DNA of 53,809 bases, from contig CALSRA010000048.1 of assembly GCA_943788635.1 (NCBI GenBank), positions 1-53,809 of the forward strand, written 5' to 3'. Within the stretch, counting starts at the first letter, position 1; the number at the start of each line of letters is the position of its first letter. Under the pieces are notes generated by a model. It was given only the letters and a program-made list of their open reading frames with translations. It did no database searches and had not been told where the DNA came from. This DNA is from an uncultured Alphaproteobacteria bacterium. Lineage in GTDB: Bacteria > Pseudomonadota > Alphaproteobacteria > UBA8366 > GCA-2717185. Positions 19,035 through 28,243 of this stretch are shown piece after piece. The position numbers were made by a program, and so were the translations under genes.

Positions 19035-20026
19035 TTCATCCCGGAACCTTCCAGGTCCAGTTCCCACTCCATCCGGCGTACGCCAAGGTCGAGACAGCAG
19101 ATTCGCGTCGGCAGCAGCGGCAGAGTTTCAGTGTAGTCGCCAACGCCGGCGATTTTCTTGACCTGGGCCTTCGCCCAGCTGACCTTGTCCTTCAGCCTCG
19201 TGCTGCGCAGCCGGCTGAAACCGACGATCACCCGGTTGCCGTCAAGGACCTTGATGCCCCGGCACCAGCCCAATGGCATGTTGTAATCCAGGATAGCGCC
19301 AATATCGACGACATCCGTCACCTGCAGGCTGTCCGGGTCGACCACAAGAATGTGGCCATCCACGGATGTGAAATAGACACGGCCATTTGCCGTCACACCG
19401 TCATGCACAAATTGCACGGGGTTTTCGCGATTACCGATCAGGTCGATACGCCGGCCCGGCGTCGTCAGGCAAACCGCATCGTTCAGGTCGCATCGAGTTG
19501 TCCAGACCGCGTCGCCAATCGTAAAGACAAAATTTGGATGGGCATGGTGCGGTTTGGTGCTTTGCACCTTGCGATAGTCCACGTCACGCGCGAAACGCTG
19601 CCACGGGTCCTGCCCCAGCACGTTCCATTCGTTCAGCACGGTGCCGTCAGGTTTGATTTCGACCACCATGTCCAGCCCGGTCACCGCGATCAGCAAGGTA
19701 CCCCATCCGGACGGCGTGACATGGTGCAGATCGTTAAAAAGCGGCAACGTTAAATAGTTTTCAACCGACAGGTCGTCGCGGCGATATATCAGGACTTCCG
19801 TCTGGGTACAGAGGTACAGATGCTCGGCATCCATCGTGCCCGCCTTGAACACGACTGAAGGATGTTCGGGGCAGACCTCCGGCGGGGACACGTAATCAAG
19901 CAGGCGTTCAACCGCGAGACTGTCAGAATCGACTTTTAGAACAACAGCTTGTTCGTACTGCCGCCATTCATGCACCTTCGCGGCATCCGCATACATCGAG
20001 CCGCCAACCACAAAAAGATCACTCAT
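19013..20026 (-). CDS. Predicted beta-propeller protein of unknown function
   Basis: A 337-residue protein without signal peptide or membrane segment. It shows repeated blade-like units of about 45 residues (VHDGVTANGRVYFTSVDGHILVVDPDSL; HHVTPSGWGTLLIAVTGLDMVVEIKPDG), each with beta-hairpin spacing, plus scattered histidines (LFNDLHHV, KPHHAHPNF) that could bind metal. I do not recognise the family. ATG 20026 fits the first blade (MSDLFVVGGSM). It is a lone minus-strand gene between the FAH gene (convergent) and the ThDP enzyme (divergent). Confidence 0.8.
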   Translation of the reverse strand: MSDLFVVGGSMYADAAKVHEWRQYEQAVVLKVDSDSLAVERLLDYVSPPEVCPEHPSVVFKAGTMDAEHLYLCTQTEVLIYRRDDLSVENYLTLPLFNDLHHVTPSGWGTLLIAVTGLDMVVEIKPDGTVLNEWNVLGQDPWQRFARDVDYRKVQSTKPHHAHPNFVFTIGDAVWTTRCDLNDAVCLTTPGRRIDLIGNRENPVQFVHDGVTANGRVYFTSVDGHILVVDPDSLQVTDVVDIGAILDYNMPLGWCRGIKVLDGNRVIVGFSRLRSTRLKDKVSWAKAQVKKIAGVGDYTETLPLLPTRICCLDLGVRRMEWELDLEGSGMNAVFSIL

Positions 20027-20135
20027 CGATATGCATTACCCCAGCGGCGGCAACCAAAAATTGGTTACAGCCCTTGTTTCCCCGCGTTCCAGGTAATACT
20101 AACCGGCCTGAACATTGCGGGACACAGGAACGACC

Positions 20136-21740
20136 ATGAATAACGCAGATCTGATTATAAGAATACTTAAGGATGCCGGTATCGAGCACGGTTTCGGTAT
20201 ACCGAGCGGAAACGTACTGCCCTTCATCGAAGCCATGGGGAAAGGCGGCATCGAATTCGTGCTGACCGCCCATGAGGGCACGGCCGGCTTTGCCGCCGAT
20301 GTCACCGGCAGACTGACCGGCACGCCGGGGTTGTGCGTGGCGACGCTTGGGCCTGGCGCGACGAACCTCGCGACCGGCGTTGGCGATGCCTGGCTTGATC
20401 GCTCGCCGATGATCGCGGTCACCTGTAACCTGAACACCAACCAGCTTGGCCGGCGGCTGCAGATGCTGATCGACCACCATGCACTGTTCAAGCCGATCAC
20501 CAAGGCGACCCTCGCCGTCCGCCCCGGCAATATCGTCGAAACCGTGCAGAATGCGATTCGCATTTCGCTCACCGAACCGATGGGCCCGGTGCATCTGGAC
20601 CTGCCGGAAGACGTGATGCTGGCACCCGCGACCGAAGACGTCCCGCCGCCGGTTGTCGTACCCGCGTTCGACCTGAAAGCGGACGACACGGCAATCGCCC
20701 GGGCGCTGGAACTTATGGCCGGCGCCAAGCGACCGATCGCCGTTATCGGTTCATCGGCCATGCGGATGCAGGACCCGGAACTGCTGCGTCGCTTCGTTGA
20801 AAAACACAATATCCCCTTCGCCGCGACCACGATGGCCAAAGGCATGATCGACGAGGATCACCCGCTTTCGATCGGCTGCATCGAACGCGCGCGCCGGCAG
20901 GTGCAACGCAAGATGCTGCGCAGCGCGGACCTGATCGTCGGGCTGGGTTACGACACCGTCGAGGTGGAATTCGAAGCCTGGATCACCGATGTTCCCTTGC
21001 TGCAGATCGACATCGAAGCTGTCGACGTGGCGCCGTCCGTTACGGTTGCCGCAGAAGTCACCGGCAGTCTGGACGATTCCCTGCAACGGTTGGCCGATGC
21101 CGGTGGCGCGGGCAATGACTGGGCGGAAGGGGAAATTGCCGCCCACACAGCGGCGTTCCAGGAAGCACTGCGCCCGCCCGCAAAGGGATTGACACCGTAT
21201 CAGGTCATTGACGCCGTTCGCGACGTGCTGCCGCGCAAGGGTATCCTGTCCTTTGATGTCGGCGCACATACCCATCAGATCGCCAGCCAATGGCAGGCCC
21301 ACGCACCGCGTGAATTCCTGATCACCAATGGCTGGTCGTCGATGGGCTTCGGGTTTCCGGCGGCAATCGCAGCGAAGATCGCGCGCCCGGACATGCCCGT
21401 CGTCTGCATCATCGGCGATGGCTGTTTCCAGATGACCTGCGGCGAACTGGCCACGGCACGGCGGATGGGTCTTGCCATTCCCTTCGTCGTCCTGAATGAC
21501 AGCACGCTGAGCCTGATCCACATCAAGCAGTCCCAACGGCAATACAGCAATTCGGGCATCGCGCTGGAAACCGGCAATAGTGGCCCGACGCCGCAGCATT
21601 ATTTTGGTGCACCGGCGATCGGCGTGGACAGCATCGCCGAACTGAAGACGCAGTTGACAGCCGCCTTCGCGGCGGAGGGGCCAAGCGTCATCGAAACCTA
21701 TGTCGACCCGGCGCATTACATGGAAACGGTCTTCGACTGA
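20136..21740 (+). CDS. Thiamine-diphosphate-dependent enzyme, acetolactate-synthase-like
   Basis: A 534-residue three-domain ThDP enzyme. The N-terminal PYR domain holds the glutamate that activates the cofactor (E47 in LTAHEGTAGFAADV), the central domain is the Rossmann-like TPP_enzyme_M, and the C-terminal PP domain has the metal/diphosphate motif starting IIGDGCFQM and ending LNDSTLSL. It belongs with acetolactate synthase, benzoylformate decarboxylase, sulfoacetaldehyde acetyltransferase and related enzymes; no regulatory-subunit gene is adjacent, so biosynthetic acetolactate synthase is unlikely. ATG 20136 follows CAGGAACGACC. The MDR reductase begins 21 bp downstream, suggesting a two-step catabolic pair. 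Confidence 0.88.
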   Translation: MNNADLIIRILKDAGIEHGFGIPSGNVLPFIEAMGKGGIEFVLTAHEGTAGFAADVTGRLTGTPGLCVATLGPGATNLATGVGDAWLDRSPMIAVTCNLNTNQLGRRLQMLIDHHALFKPITKATLAVRPGNIVETVQNAIRISLTEPMGPVHLDLPEDVMLAPATEDVPPPVVVPAFDLKADDTAIARALELMAGAKRPIAVIGSSAMRMQDPELLRRFVEKHNIPFAATTMAKGMIDEDHPLSIGCIERARRQVQRKMLRSADLIVGLGYDTVEVEFEAWITDVPLLQIDIEAVDVAPSVTVAAEVTGSLDDSLQRLADAGGAGNDWAEGEIAAHTAAFQEALRPPAKGLTPYQVIDAVRDVLPRKGILSFDVGAHTHQIASQWQAHAPREFLITNGWSSMGFGFPAAIAAKIARPDMPVVCIIGDGCFQMTCGELATARRMGLAIPFVVLNDSTLSLIHIKQSQRQYSNSGIALETGNSGPTPQHYFGAPAIGVDSIAELKTQLTAAFAAEGPSVIETYVDPAHYMETVFD

Positions 21741-21761
21741 AGCACCGCGGAGAGACGGCAG

Positions 21762-22796
21762 ATGACGGCACAGAATACGCAGGTTCTTTTGGCACGGCGC
21801 CCACAGGGCGTTCCTGTGCCGGATGATTTCGAGATCGTAGAATCCGCGATCCCGGAACCTGCGGCGGGCCAGTTCCTTGCCCGAACCATCTATCTGTCGC
21901 TTGACCCGTATATGCGTGGCCGCATGAACGCGGAGCGGTCCTATGCCGAACCGGTGCCCATCGGTGGCGTGATGGAAGGCGGCACGGTCAGCCGGGTCGA
22001 AACATCAAACCACCCGGATTACCCGCCGGGCAGCTACGTTGTAGGCCGCACCGGCTGGCAGGAATATGCGCTGTCGGACGGCACAGGCGTGCGCAGGATC
22101 AACCCCGAAGACGCACCGCTATCCACCGCGCTGGGTGTATTGGGCATGCCGGGCATGACCGCCTATACGGGCCTGCTGAATATCGGCCAGCCGAAAGCGG
22201 GAGAAACCCTGGTGGTCGCCGCCGCGTCCGGCGCGGTCGGCAGCGCCGTTGGACAAATCGGCAAGATCAAGGGTTGCCGTGTAATCGGGATCGCCGGCGG
22301 GTCTGAAAAATGCCGATACGTGACCGAGGAACTTGGCTTTGACGCCTGTCTCGACCATCGCGATCCGGATTTTGAGGCCGAACTGGCCGCTGCCTGCCCG
22401 GACGGGATCGACATTTATTTCGAGAACGTCGCCGGACACGTCTTGCGGGCCGTTATTCCGCATTTCAATTTCTTCGCCCGGATGCCGGTCTGCGGGCTCA
22501 TCGCGCAATACAACATGACCGAGCCCGAGGAAGGCGTCGACCATTTGCCGTCACTGATGCGGGCAATCCTGACATACCGTCTGACATTGCGCGGGTTCAT
22601 CGTTCGTGACTTTGCCGATCAGCACGGCGATTTTATGCGCGATGTCGGCCAATGGATCCGGGACGGCAAAATCAAATACCGCGAACATCGCATAGCCGGG
22701 CTAGAAAATGCCCCGGCCAGCCTGATCGGTATGCTGCGCGGCGATAATTTCGGCAAGATGGTCGTCGAGGTCTCGCCCGACCCGACCGCGGCCTAG
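21762..22796 (+). CDS. Zinc-independent MDR reductase, NADP-dependent (leukotriene B4 dehydrogenase-like)
   Basis: A 344-residue medium-chain reductase. The nucleotide-binding motif is AASGAVGSAVGQIGKIKG (about residues 150-167), and LSLDPYMRGRMN near residue 46 is typical of the prostaglandin reductase/CurA group, which lacks zinc. Such enzymes reduce alpha,beta-unsaturated ketones and aldehydes with NADPH. ATG 21762 follows GGAGAGACGGCAG. Transcribed with the ThDP enzyme. Confidence 0.92.
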   Translation: MTAQNTQVLLARRPQGVPVPDDFEIVESAIPEPAAGQFLARTIYLSLDPYMRGRMNAERSYAEPVPIGGVMEGGTVSRVETSNHPDYPPGSYVVGRTGWQEYALSDGTGVRRINPEDAPLSTALGVLGMPGMTAYTGLLNIGQPKAGETLVVAAASGAVGSAVGQIGKIKGCRVIGIAGGSEKCRYVTEELGFDACLDHRDPDFEAELAAACPDGIDIYFENVAGHVLRAVIPHFNFFARMPVCGLIAQYNMTEPEEGVDHLPSLMRAILTYRLTLRGFIVRDFADQHGDFMRDVGQWIRDGKIKYREHRIAGLENAPASLIGMLRGDNFGKMVVEVSPDPTAA

Positions 22797-22814
22797 CAAA
22801 ATTCGTGCGTCGGG

Positions 22815-24677
22815 CTATTTTTGACCGGCAAGCCAGTCGCGAAAGTCATCCGCCGCCAGCGGTCGGCTGAACAGAAAACCCTGCATGCCCGAACACAGGG
22901 TCCGGCGAACGGCATCCGCCTGCGCGGTGGTTTCAACGCCTTCGGCAATCGATGTGAAATTCAGACTGCGCCCCAGATTCACAATGGCTTCCGTAATTGC
23001 ATAGTCGGGCCCGGGCTGGAGCATGTTCGCGATCAGGGTTTGATCAATTTTCAGCTTCCGCACCGGCAGTTTACGCAAATAGGCCAATGACGCGTAGCCT
23101 GTCCCGAAATCGTCGATTGCGAGGCGCACGCCCAACCTGTCCAACTGATTCAGTTTCTCGAGAACGCCCGCGCCGGTATCCAGCGCAATATTCTCGGTCA
23201 GTTCGATTTCCAGCCATTCGGGGCCAATCCCCGCTTCTTCCAGCGCATCGGTGACGGCGGCAACAAACCCGTCATCCTTCACCTGCGACGGGGAGACATT
23301 CACGGCAACAGGCATCGGCGCCATTCCGGTATCGCGCCAGCGTCGCGCCTCCCGGCAGGCTGCCAGCAGCACATATTTCCCGATATCGTTGATAATTCCG
23401 GTCTTTTCCGCATGCACGATAAACTGACCGGGCATTTTCAGTTCCCCGTCGGGGTGGCGCCAGCGGATCAGCGCTTCTGCGCCCAGAATGCCGCCATCCA
23501 CTGACCGCAACTGTGGCTGGAAGAACATCTCGAATTCCTCCCGGACGACTGCAAGCCGCAAATCGTTTTCCAGAATTCGTTCGCCGCGCGCGCGCGCGTC
23601 CATAACTTCGTCGTAATACTGAAACGTGCCGCGTCCCTGCGTCTTCGCCTCATACAGTGCCTTGTCGCCCAGCCGGACAAGCTCCTTCGAATCCGTTGCG
23701 TCACGCGGATAGATGCTGATGCCGACACTGGTGCCAGTATGGACCAGGCTGCCATCCAGCAGCACCGGTTGCGACAATTTGTTGACGATGCGCTCCGCAA
23801 CCTGACGGATACGCAACGGGTCTTCGACATTGATCAGAATGATGGCGAATTCATCACCGCCGATCCGCGCAACCGTATCGCTCTCACGCACGGATTCCAG
23901 CAACACCTGGGCCGTGTACTGCAGCAATTCGTCACCAACGGGATGACCGTAATTATCGTTAACATGCTTGAAATTGTCGAGGTCGAGCAGCAGTAAAGCG
24001 ACCGACGCATCCTGCCGATCCGCCAGCGTGATCGCCGTTTTCAATCGCGCCTCGAACTCATAGCGATTCGACAGCCGGGTCAGTTGATCGTATAGCGCCA
24101 GCTTCTGAATTTCCTGTTCCGCTTTCCGTTGCTCGGTCACGTCCCGCATGACGCAGGTGAAACTGTCAGTACCGGAAAAACTTGTTCGGGAAATCACCAG
24201 CTCTGCTGGAAACGACGCGCCGTCGGTCGCCTTGGCAGTGCATGACAGACGCCGGCCAACCAGGGCGTTCATGTCGCCGCCCGGTGAAGTCGTGCTGCAC
24301 GGCGTACAATCGCGATTGTCCAGCCCCCTCAGAAACTGGCTGAGATGCGCGCCAATCAGTTTCCGCGCATTGCTGTTGAGCATCCGATAGGCGGACGCAT
24401 TCGCGGACTCGACAACACCATCGGCATTGACCGAGATGATGCCGTCGATAACGGCATCAAGAATGGAATTTATTTTCCGGGCGTTGTCCTCGGCGCGGCG
24501 GCGCTGCGATATGAGTTCTGCCTTGGCCCGGGCCAATTCCTCGGCAAGGGCCATTGAACCCGCGGCACGATCCTCGACACGCGCGACGATATCCTCCAGA
24601 TCATGCAATCGAATTTGCATGTGATGGAGATTCTCTTCGTCGGTCAGGTCTTCCCGAGGCACTGCGCGATTCGCCAT
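22815..24677 (-). CDS. PAS-GGDEF-EAL cyclic-di-GMP turnover protein
   Basis: A 620-residue soluble signalling protein: N-terminal coiled coil (about 10-70), PAS domain (about 70-185, with a Cys pair C124/C127 in an insertion), GGDEF (about 190-355) and EAL (about 370-615). The cyclase signature is intact (GGDEF, 273-277), with an RESD inhibitory site at 264-267. The phosphodiesterase core is also intact: EAL at 401-403, then ELTEN and DDFGTGYASLAYL. Both activities are therefore possible. No membrane segment is seen. It converges on the MDR gene with 18 bp between and is divergent from the TRAP operon. Confidence 0.95.
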   Translation of the reverse strand: MANRAVPREDLTDEENLHHMQIRLHDLEDIVARVEDRAAGSMALAEELARAKAELISQRRRAEDNARKINSILDAVIDGIISVNADGVVESANASAYRMLNSNARKLIGAHLSQFLRGLDNRDCTPCSTTSPGGDMNALVGRRLSCTAKATDGASFPAELVISRTSFSGTDSFTCVMRDVTEQRKAEQEIQKLALYDQLTRLSNRYEFEARLKTAITLADRQDASVALLLLDLDNFKHVNDNYGHPVGDELLQYTAQVLLESVRESDTVARIGGDEFAIILINVEDPLRIRQVAERIVNKLSQPVLLDGSLVHTGTSVGISIYPRDATDSKELVRLGDKALYEAKTQGRGTFQYYDEVMDARARGERILENDLRLAVVREEFEMFFQPQLRSVDGGILGAEALIRWRHPDGELKMPGQFIVHAEKTGIINDIGKYVLLAACREARRWRDTGMAPMPVAVNVSPSQVKDDGFVAAVTDALEEAGIGPEWLEIELTENIALDTGAGVLEKLNQLDRLGVRLAIDDFGTGYASLAYLRKLPVRKLKIDQTLIANMLQPGPDYAITEAIVNLGRSLNFTSIAEGVETTAQADAVRRTLCSGMQGFLFSRPLAADDFRDWLAGQK

Positions 24678-24771
24678 TACTGAACATCAACCTTGTTTCT
24701 CCACCGATTCAACGCCGGCGGATGGAGAGACGACAGTGAGGCAAAAAAGTGAATATTAAGTATATAAAAAG

Positions 24772-24798
24772 TAGAAAATTCATGCGCTAGAAAATTCA
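24772..24798. repeat. Two 11-bp direct repeats, 16-bp period
   Basis: TAGAAAATTCA occurs at 24772-24782 and 24788-24798, about 100 bp upstream of the GGDEF-EAL start. The spacing could place two protein subunits along the helix, but no regulator is identified. Confidence 0.6.
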
Positions 24799-24981
24799 AA
24801 AACTAATGGAAACAGAGCCTTTCACCTATGAGGCGGGCTTTCCGAACACCCGTGATTGCGGACCATAAATTCCAAATACGCGCCTATCATCAATAATGGT
24901 AACATTTAAACTAAATCCTCTTTTAATTGCTTTTCTTGGTTAAGATTTCGCCATCTGTATCCCAACATTTCCATCGCCAAT

Positions 24982-25011
24982 TTGACGGCGGCTGAAAAAC
25001 ACTTTTACTAT
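24982..25011 (+). promoter_or_regulatory. Candidate promoter of the TRAP transporter operon
   Basis: TTGACG (24982-24987), 18-base spacer, TACTAT (25006-25011). It implies a leader of about 110 bases before dctP at 25131. Confidence 0.45.
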
Positions 25012-25130
25012 CTCGCTAGTACAAGCAGGTCAGCCTCCGCATAACGCGTAGACCAAGGACCAGCGGACACCAAAAAATCAAGAAGTGCGTCACAAGACGC
25101 GCCATTCATAACATCAGGGAGTTAAGGACG

Positions 25131-26174
25131 ATGACACAGTTACGTACACAAAAACGCTGGCTGAAGCATGCGGCCGTCGCCGCAGCAATAGCCGTTCCCG
25201 CTTTCGGATTGTCGGCCACCGCGCAGGCCGTGGAACCGGAACTCACCATGAAAGTCGGCATTACCGCGGGTCCGACCTCAATCCTGGGCGACGGCACCCG
25301 GTATTTCGCCAAGCTGGTGGATATCAATTCTGGCGGACGCATCAAGGTCGAGCTTTTCGCAAGTGCGCTGCTTGGCAAGGAAAATACCCAGCTCGAAGGT
25401 ATGGTCGCGGGAACGCATGACGCCTTCCTGCATATCTCATCCTATACGGGCCGGATCAAGGAACAGCGTTTCTGGGATATGCCCTTCCTGTTCGCGGATG
25501 GCGATGCCGTTGCCCGTGTGACCCAGGGCCCGCTTCGTGCCGAAATGGACGAGCATTTCCGCAAGTACAATCTGGAACTGCTTGGTTTCTTCGGGTTTGG
25601 CTTCCGCCAGTTCACCGGGAACAAGCACCCCTATAACGTCCCTGAAGATCTGAAAGGCATCAAGCACCGGATTCCCGGCGGCAAATCCAAGATGCTGCTG
25701 TTCAAGGCACTGGGCGCGAACCCGGCCACGGTAACCTTCTCGGAACTCTATCAGGCGCTTAAAGCCGGCGTTGTCGACAGCCAGGACAACCCGCTGCCGC
25801 TGATTTACGACACCAAGTTCCACGAAGTGACCAAGTATCTGTCGATCTGCAACTATGTCTACAACCCGGTCATTCTGGCCGTGGGCAAGCCGTTCTGGGA
25901 CAAGACACCCGAATGGGCGCGGAAGATCTACAAGCAGGCGGCCCGCGATACCGAGGGCTGGTCACGGATGCTCAGCGAAAAGCTGGAACTGGAAAGCGTC
26001 CAGAAGATGCTGGCCGAGAAGCCGGACTACAAGATCAACTACTGCAAAAAGGAAGACCTGCCGAAATGGCGCAAGATCGCGCAACCGGTGTATGATTCCT
26101 TCATCGAAGATGCAGGCGCGGAATGGGCCGCCAAGATCGAACGCGTGGCAAAAGGCGGCTACGTGAACGAATAG
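25131..26174 (+). CDS. dctP: TRAP transporter solute-binding protein (DctP)
   Basis: A 347-residue periplasmic binding protein. The signal peptide (basic KRWLKH, hydrophobic core, FGLSATAQA) ends near residue 33. The family block LKGIKHRIPGGKSKM includes the arginine that grips the substrate carboxylate. ATG 25131 has AGGGAGTTAAGGACG upstream. The ligand is probably an organic acid; ketoacids, aromatic acids and sialic acid are all known for the family. First gene of the operon with dctQ and dctM. Confidence 0.93.
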   Translation: MTQLRTQKRWLKHAAVAAAIAVPAFGLSATAQAVEPELTMKVGITAGPTSILGDGTRYFAKLVDINSGGRIKVELFASALLGKENTQLEGMVAGTHDAFLHISSYTGRIKEQRFWDMPFLFADGDAVARVTQGPLRAEMDEHFRKYNLELLGFFGFGFRQFTGNKHPYNVPEDLKGIKHRIPGGKSKMLLFKALGANPATVTFSELYQALKAGVVDSQDNPLPLIYDTKFHEVTKYLSICNYVYNPVILAVGKPFWDKTPEWARKIYKQAARDTEGWSRMLSEKLELESVQKMLAEKPDYKINYCKKEDLPKWRKIAQPVYDSFIEDAGAEWAAKIERVAKGGYVNE

Positions 26175-26178
26175 CGGT

Positions 26179-26232
26179 ATACGGACCAGGCTTCAGCCCG
26201 CCGGCAATATGTCGGCGGGCTGGGGACCGTAT
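26179..26232 (+). terminator. Intercistronic hairpin between dctP and dctQ
   Basis: Inner arms AGCCCGCCG (26195-26203) and CGGCGGGCT (26213-26221) are perfect; outer arms ATACGGACC (26179-26187) and GGACCGTAT (26224-26232) pair with one mismatch. There is no U-tract, so it more likely protects the dctP 3' end or partly attenuates transcription, giving more binding protein than membrane subunits. Confidence 0.65.
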
Positions 26233-26310
26233 CTCTCCCATTGGATTGACAACAACCCCGGAAGACGCTGACACCCAGCCGTCTTTCGCCCGCATGGGGC
26301 ATCTGACGTC

Positions 26311-26856
26311 ATGAGCGAAGCAGGCAACAGAATTTTCCGATCCGGCTATAGCCTCCCGCCCGCACTGGACGCGACCTATAAAGCGATGTTGCGGTTATGC
26401 GACATCGTCACGGCGCTGGCACTGGCAACCGAAGTTTCACTGATCACCATCAACGTCACCGGCCGGTTCGTCTTCAATCATACCTTTGGGTGGATGGACG
26501 AGATCAGCCAGTACACGCTGCTCTGGCTATTCGTGCCAGGAAGCGTTGTCCTGATGGACCGATACGCGCTGTTTTACGCGGAAGTATTGCTGCTTTTCGT
26601 CAAAAGCACGTCAATCCGCAAGGCGATATTCGTCTGCAACTCCATCTTGATGCTGATGTTTTTTGCGGTCGTTTTCTGGACCGGGATCGACTACGTCAAC
26701 ATCACCTGGACCTTTGAACTCGATTATTCCGATACGCCGAAATACCTGTTCTATCTCAGCATGCCGACCTGGGGTTTCCTGATGGTCGTCGTGACCCTGA
26801 AGAAGCTGGTCTGCATGGAAGACCCGGATGTAACGGAAATCGATCCTGAAAACTGA
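26311..26856 (+). CDS. dctQ: TRAP transporter small permease (DctQ)
   Basis: A 181-residue membrane protein with four predicted helices (LCDIVTALALATEVSLITIN; YTLLWLFVPGSVVLM; ILMLMFFAVVFWTGI; LFYLSMPTWGFLMVVV), the DctQ topology, and the FNHTFGWMDEISQYTLLW block typical of the family. It scaffolds DctM in the inner membrane. It starts 136 bp after dctP, beyond the hairpin. Confidence 0.88.
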   Translation: MSEAGNRIFRSGYSLPPALDATYKAMLRLCDIVTALALATEVSLITINVTGRFVFNHTFGWMDEISQYTLLWLFVPGSVVLMDRYALFYAEVLLLFVKSTSIRKAIFVCNSILMLMFFAVVFWTGIDYVNITWTFELDYSDTPKYLFYLSMPTWGFLMVVVTLKKLVCMEDPDVTEIDPEN

Positions 26857-26938
26857 TCACCCAGCCTCTTGAAACAGAACGGGCGGCTGTGGCCACACGG
26901 CGACCTGCCCCGCACTGCAAAAGTATCGGAAAACGAAC

Positions 26939-28219
26939 ATGGCCGGTTTTTTTATCTTACTCATCATCCTGTTGATTATGTTCGCGCTGCCCATCGCACT
27001 GTCGCTGGGCATGGTCGGGCTACTGTCCTACATCGTCGGTGACCATAGCCTGATAAATTTCCATGGTCAGATGACGGACGGGCTCGCCTCTTTCGTTATC
27101 CTCGCCGTACCGCTGTTCATCCTTACCGGTGAAATCCTGGCGTCGGGCGCCGTCGCAAGCCGCATGATCGATTTTGCCAGCGCCCTTGTCGGCTGGATAT
27201 CAGGCGGGCTGGCGCATGCGAATATCGTCACCTCGATGCTGTTCGCCAATGTTTCCGGCTCCGCTGTCGCGGACGCGGCGTCGGTTGGCTCTATCCTGAT
27301 CCCGGAAATGGAAAAACGCGGCTTCGCCAAGGATTTCTCCGTTGTCGTGACATCCTATTCGGCCTCGATCGGTATCCTGATTCCGCCAAGCATCGGTATG
27401 ATCCTCTATTCCGTCGTCTCGGAAGTATCCATCGCCCGGCTGTTTGCAGCCGGATATATTCCCGGTGTTCTCTACGGTATCTGCCTGATGTTCGTGGCAT
27501 ATTTCATCGCCAGGAAACGAAATTATCCGACGCATGAACCGTTCAGCCTGCCCAACGTGGCGCACCGCTTCAACCGGACCTGGGTTGCGCTGCTGATCCC
27601 GGCAACCATCGTATTCGGTATTGTCGGCGGCGCCTTCACCCCGACGGAGGCCGCGGCGATAACCACCGCGCTTGCCATTGTTGCCGCGACGCTGATTTAT
27701 CGTGGCATGCGGTTTCGGGACCTGCCGCGCAGCTTCATCGTCGCCGGCAGACGCGCCGCAAACGTTCTGCTGTTGCTGTCAATCAGCTCGGTATTTTCAC
27801 ACTACCTGATCACCGAAGGCATTCCGCAGGCCATGGCCGCGACAATCATGTCCTGGGGCCTGCCGGCCTATATGGTCACCCTGGTAATCATCGTGTTTCT
27901 GGTTATTGCGGGTATTTTCCTGCATGGCGCGCCGATGATCCTGATGCTGGTGCCGATCTTTCTGCCGCTGGTCGACCAGATGGGCATGGACCGGGTTCAT
28001 TTCGGCCTGCTCTTTATCTTCTGCGTCGTTATCGGGGAACAAACACCGCCCGTGGCCTCGGTTCTGCTGACAACATGCGGGGTCGCGAATTTTCCGATTA
28101 CGCGCGCATGGTCGGCGTCAATTCCGTTCTTTATCATGCTGATCTGCTATACGCTATTGATCGCGTATGTACCGCAAATCAGCCTCATCCTGCCGGATCT
28201 CGTATTCGGCGCTAGATGA
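26939..28219 (+). CDS. dctM: TRAP transporter large permease (DctM)
   Basis: A 426-residue, ~12-helix permease. Family blocks include AVPLFILTGEILASG, NIVTSMLFANVSGSAVADAASVGSI, SASIGILIPPSIGMILY and GEQTPPVASVLLTTC. It couples uptake of the DctP-bound solute to the sodium gradient. It begins 82 bp after dctQ. Confidence 0.93.
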   Translation: MAGFFILLIILLIMFALPIALSLGMVGLLSYIVGDHSLINFHGQMTDGLASFVILAVPLFILTGEILASGAVASRMIDFASALVGWISGGLAHANIVTSMLFANVSGSAVADAASVGSILIPEMEKRGFAKDFSVVVTSYSASIGILIPPSIGMILYSVVSEVSIARLFAAGYIPGVLYGICLMFVAYFIARKRNYPTHEPFSLPNVAHRFNRTWVALLIPATIVFGIVGGAFTPTEAAAITTALAIVAATLIYRGMRFRDLPRSFIVAGRRAANVLLLLSISSVFSHYLITEGIPQAMAATIMSWGLPAYMVTLVIIVFLVIAGIFLHGAPMILMLVPIFLPLVDQMGMDRVHFGLLFIFCVVIGEQTPPVASVLLTTCGVANFPITRAWSASIPFFIMLICYTLLIAYVPQISLILPDLVFGAR

Positions 28220-28243
28220 AGCGAGCAGAAATCGGATGAACGA

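Larger units (their letters stand above)
24678..25130. other. AT-rich divergent intergenic region before the TRAP operon
   Basis: 453 bp, clearly richer in A+T than its surroundings, with no supported gene. It holds a pair of direct repeats (24772-24798) near the GGDEF-EAL start and a sigma-70-type promoter candidate (24982-25011) reading toward dctP. Confidence 0.6.
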
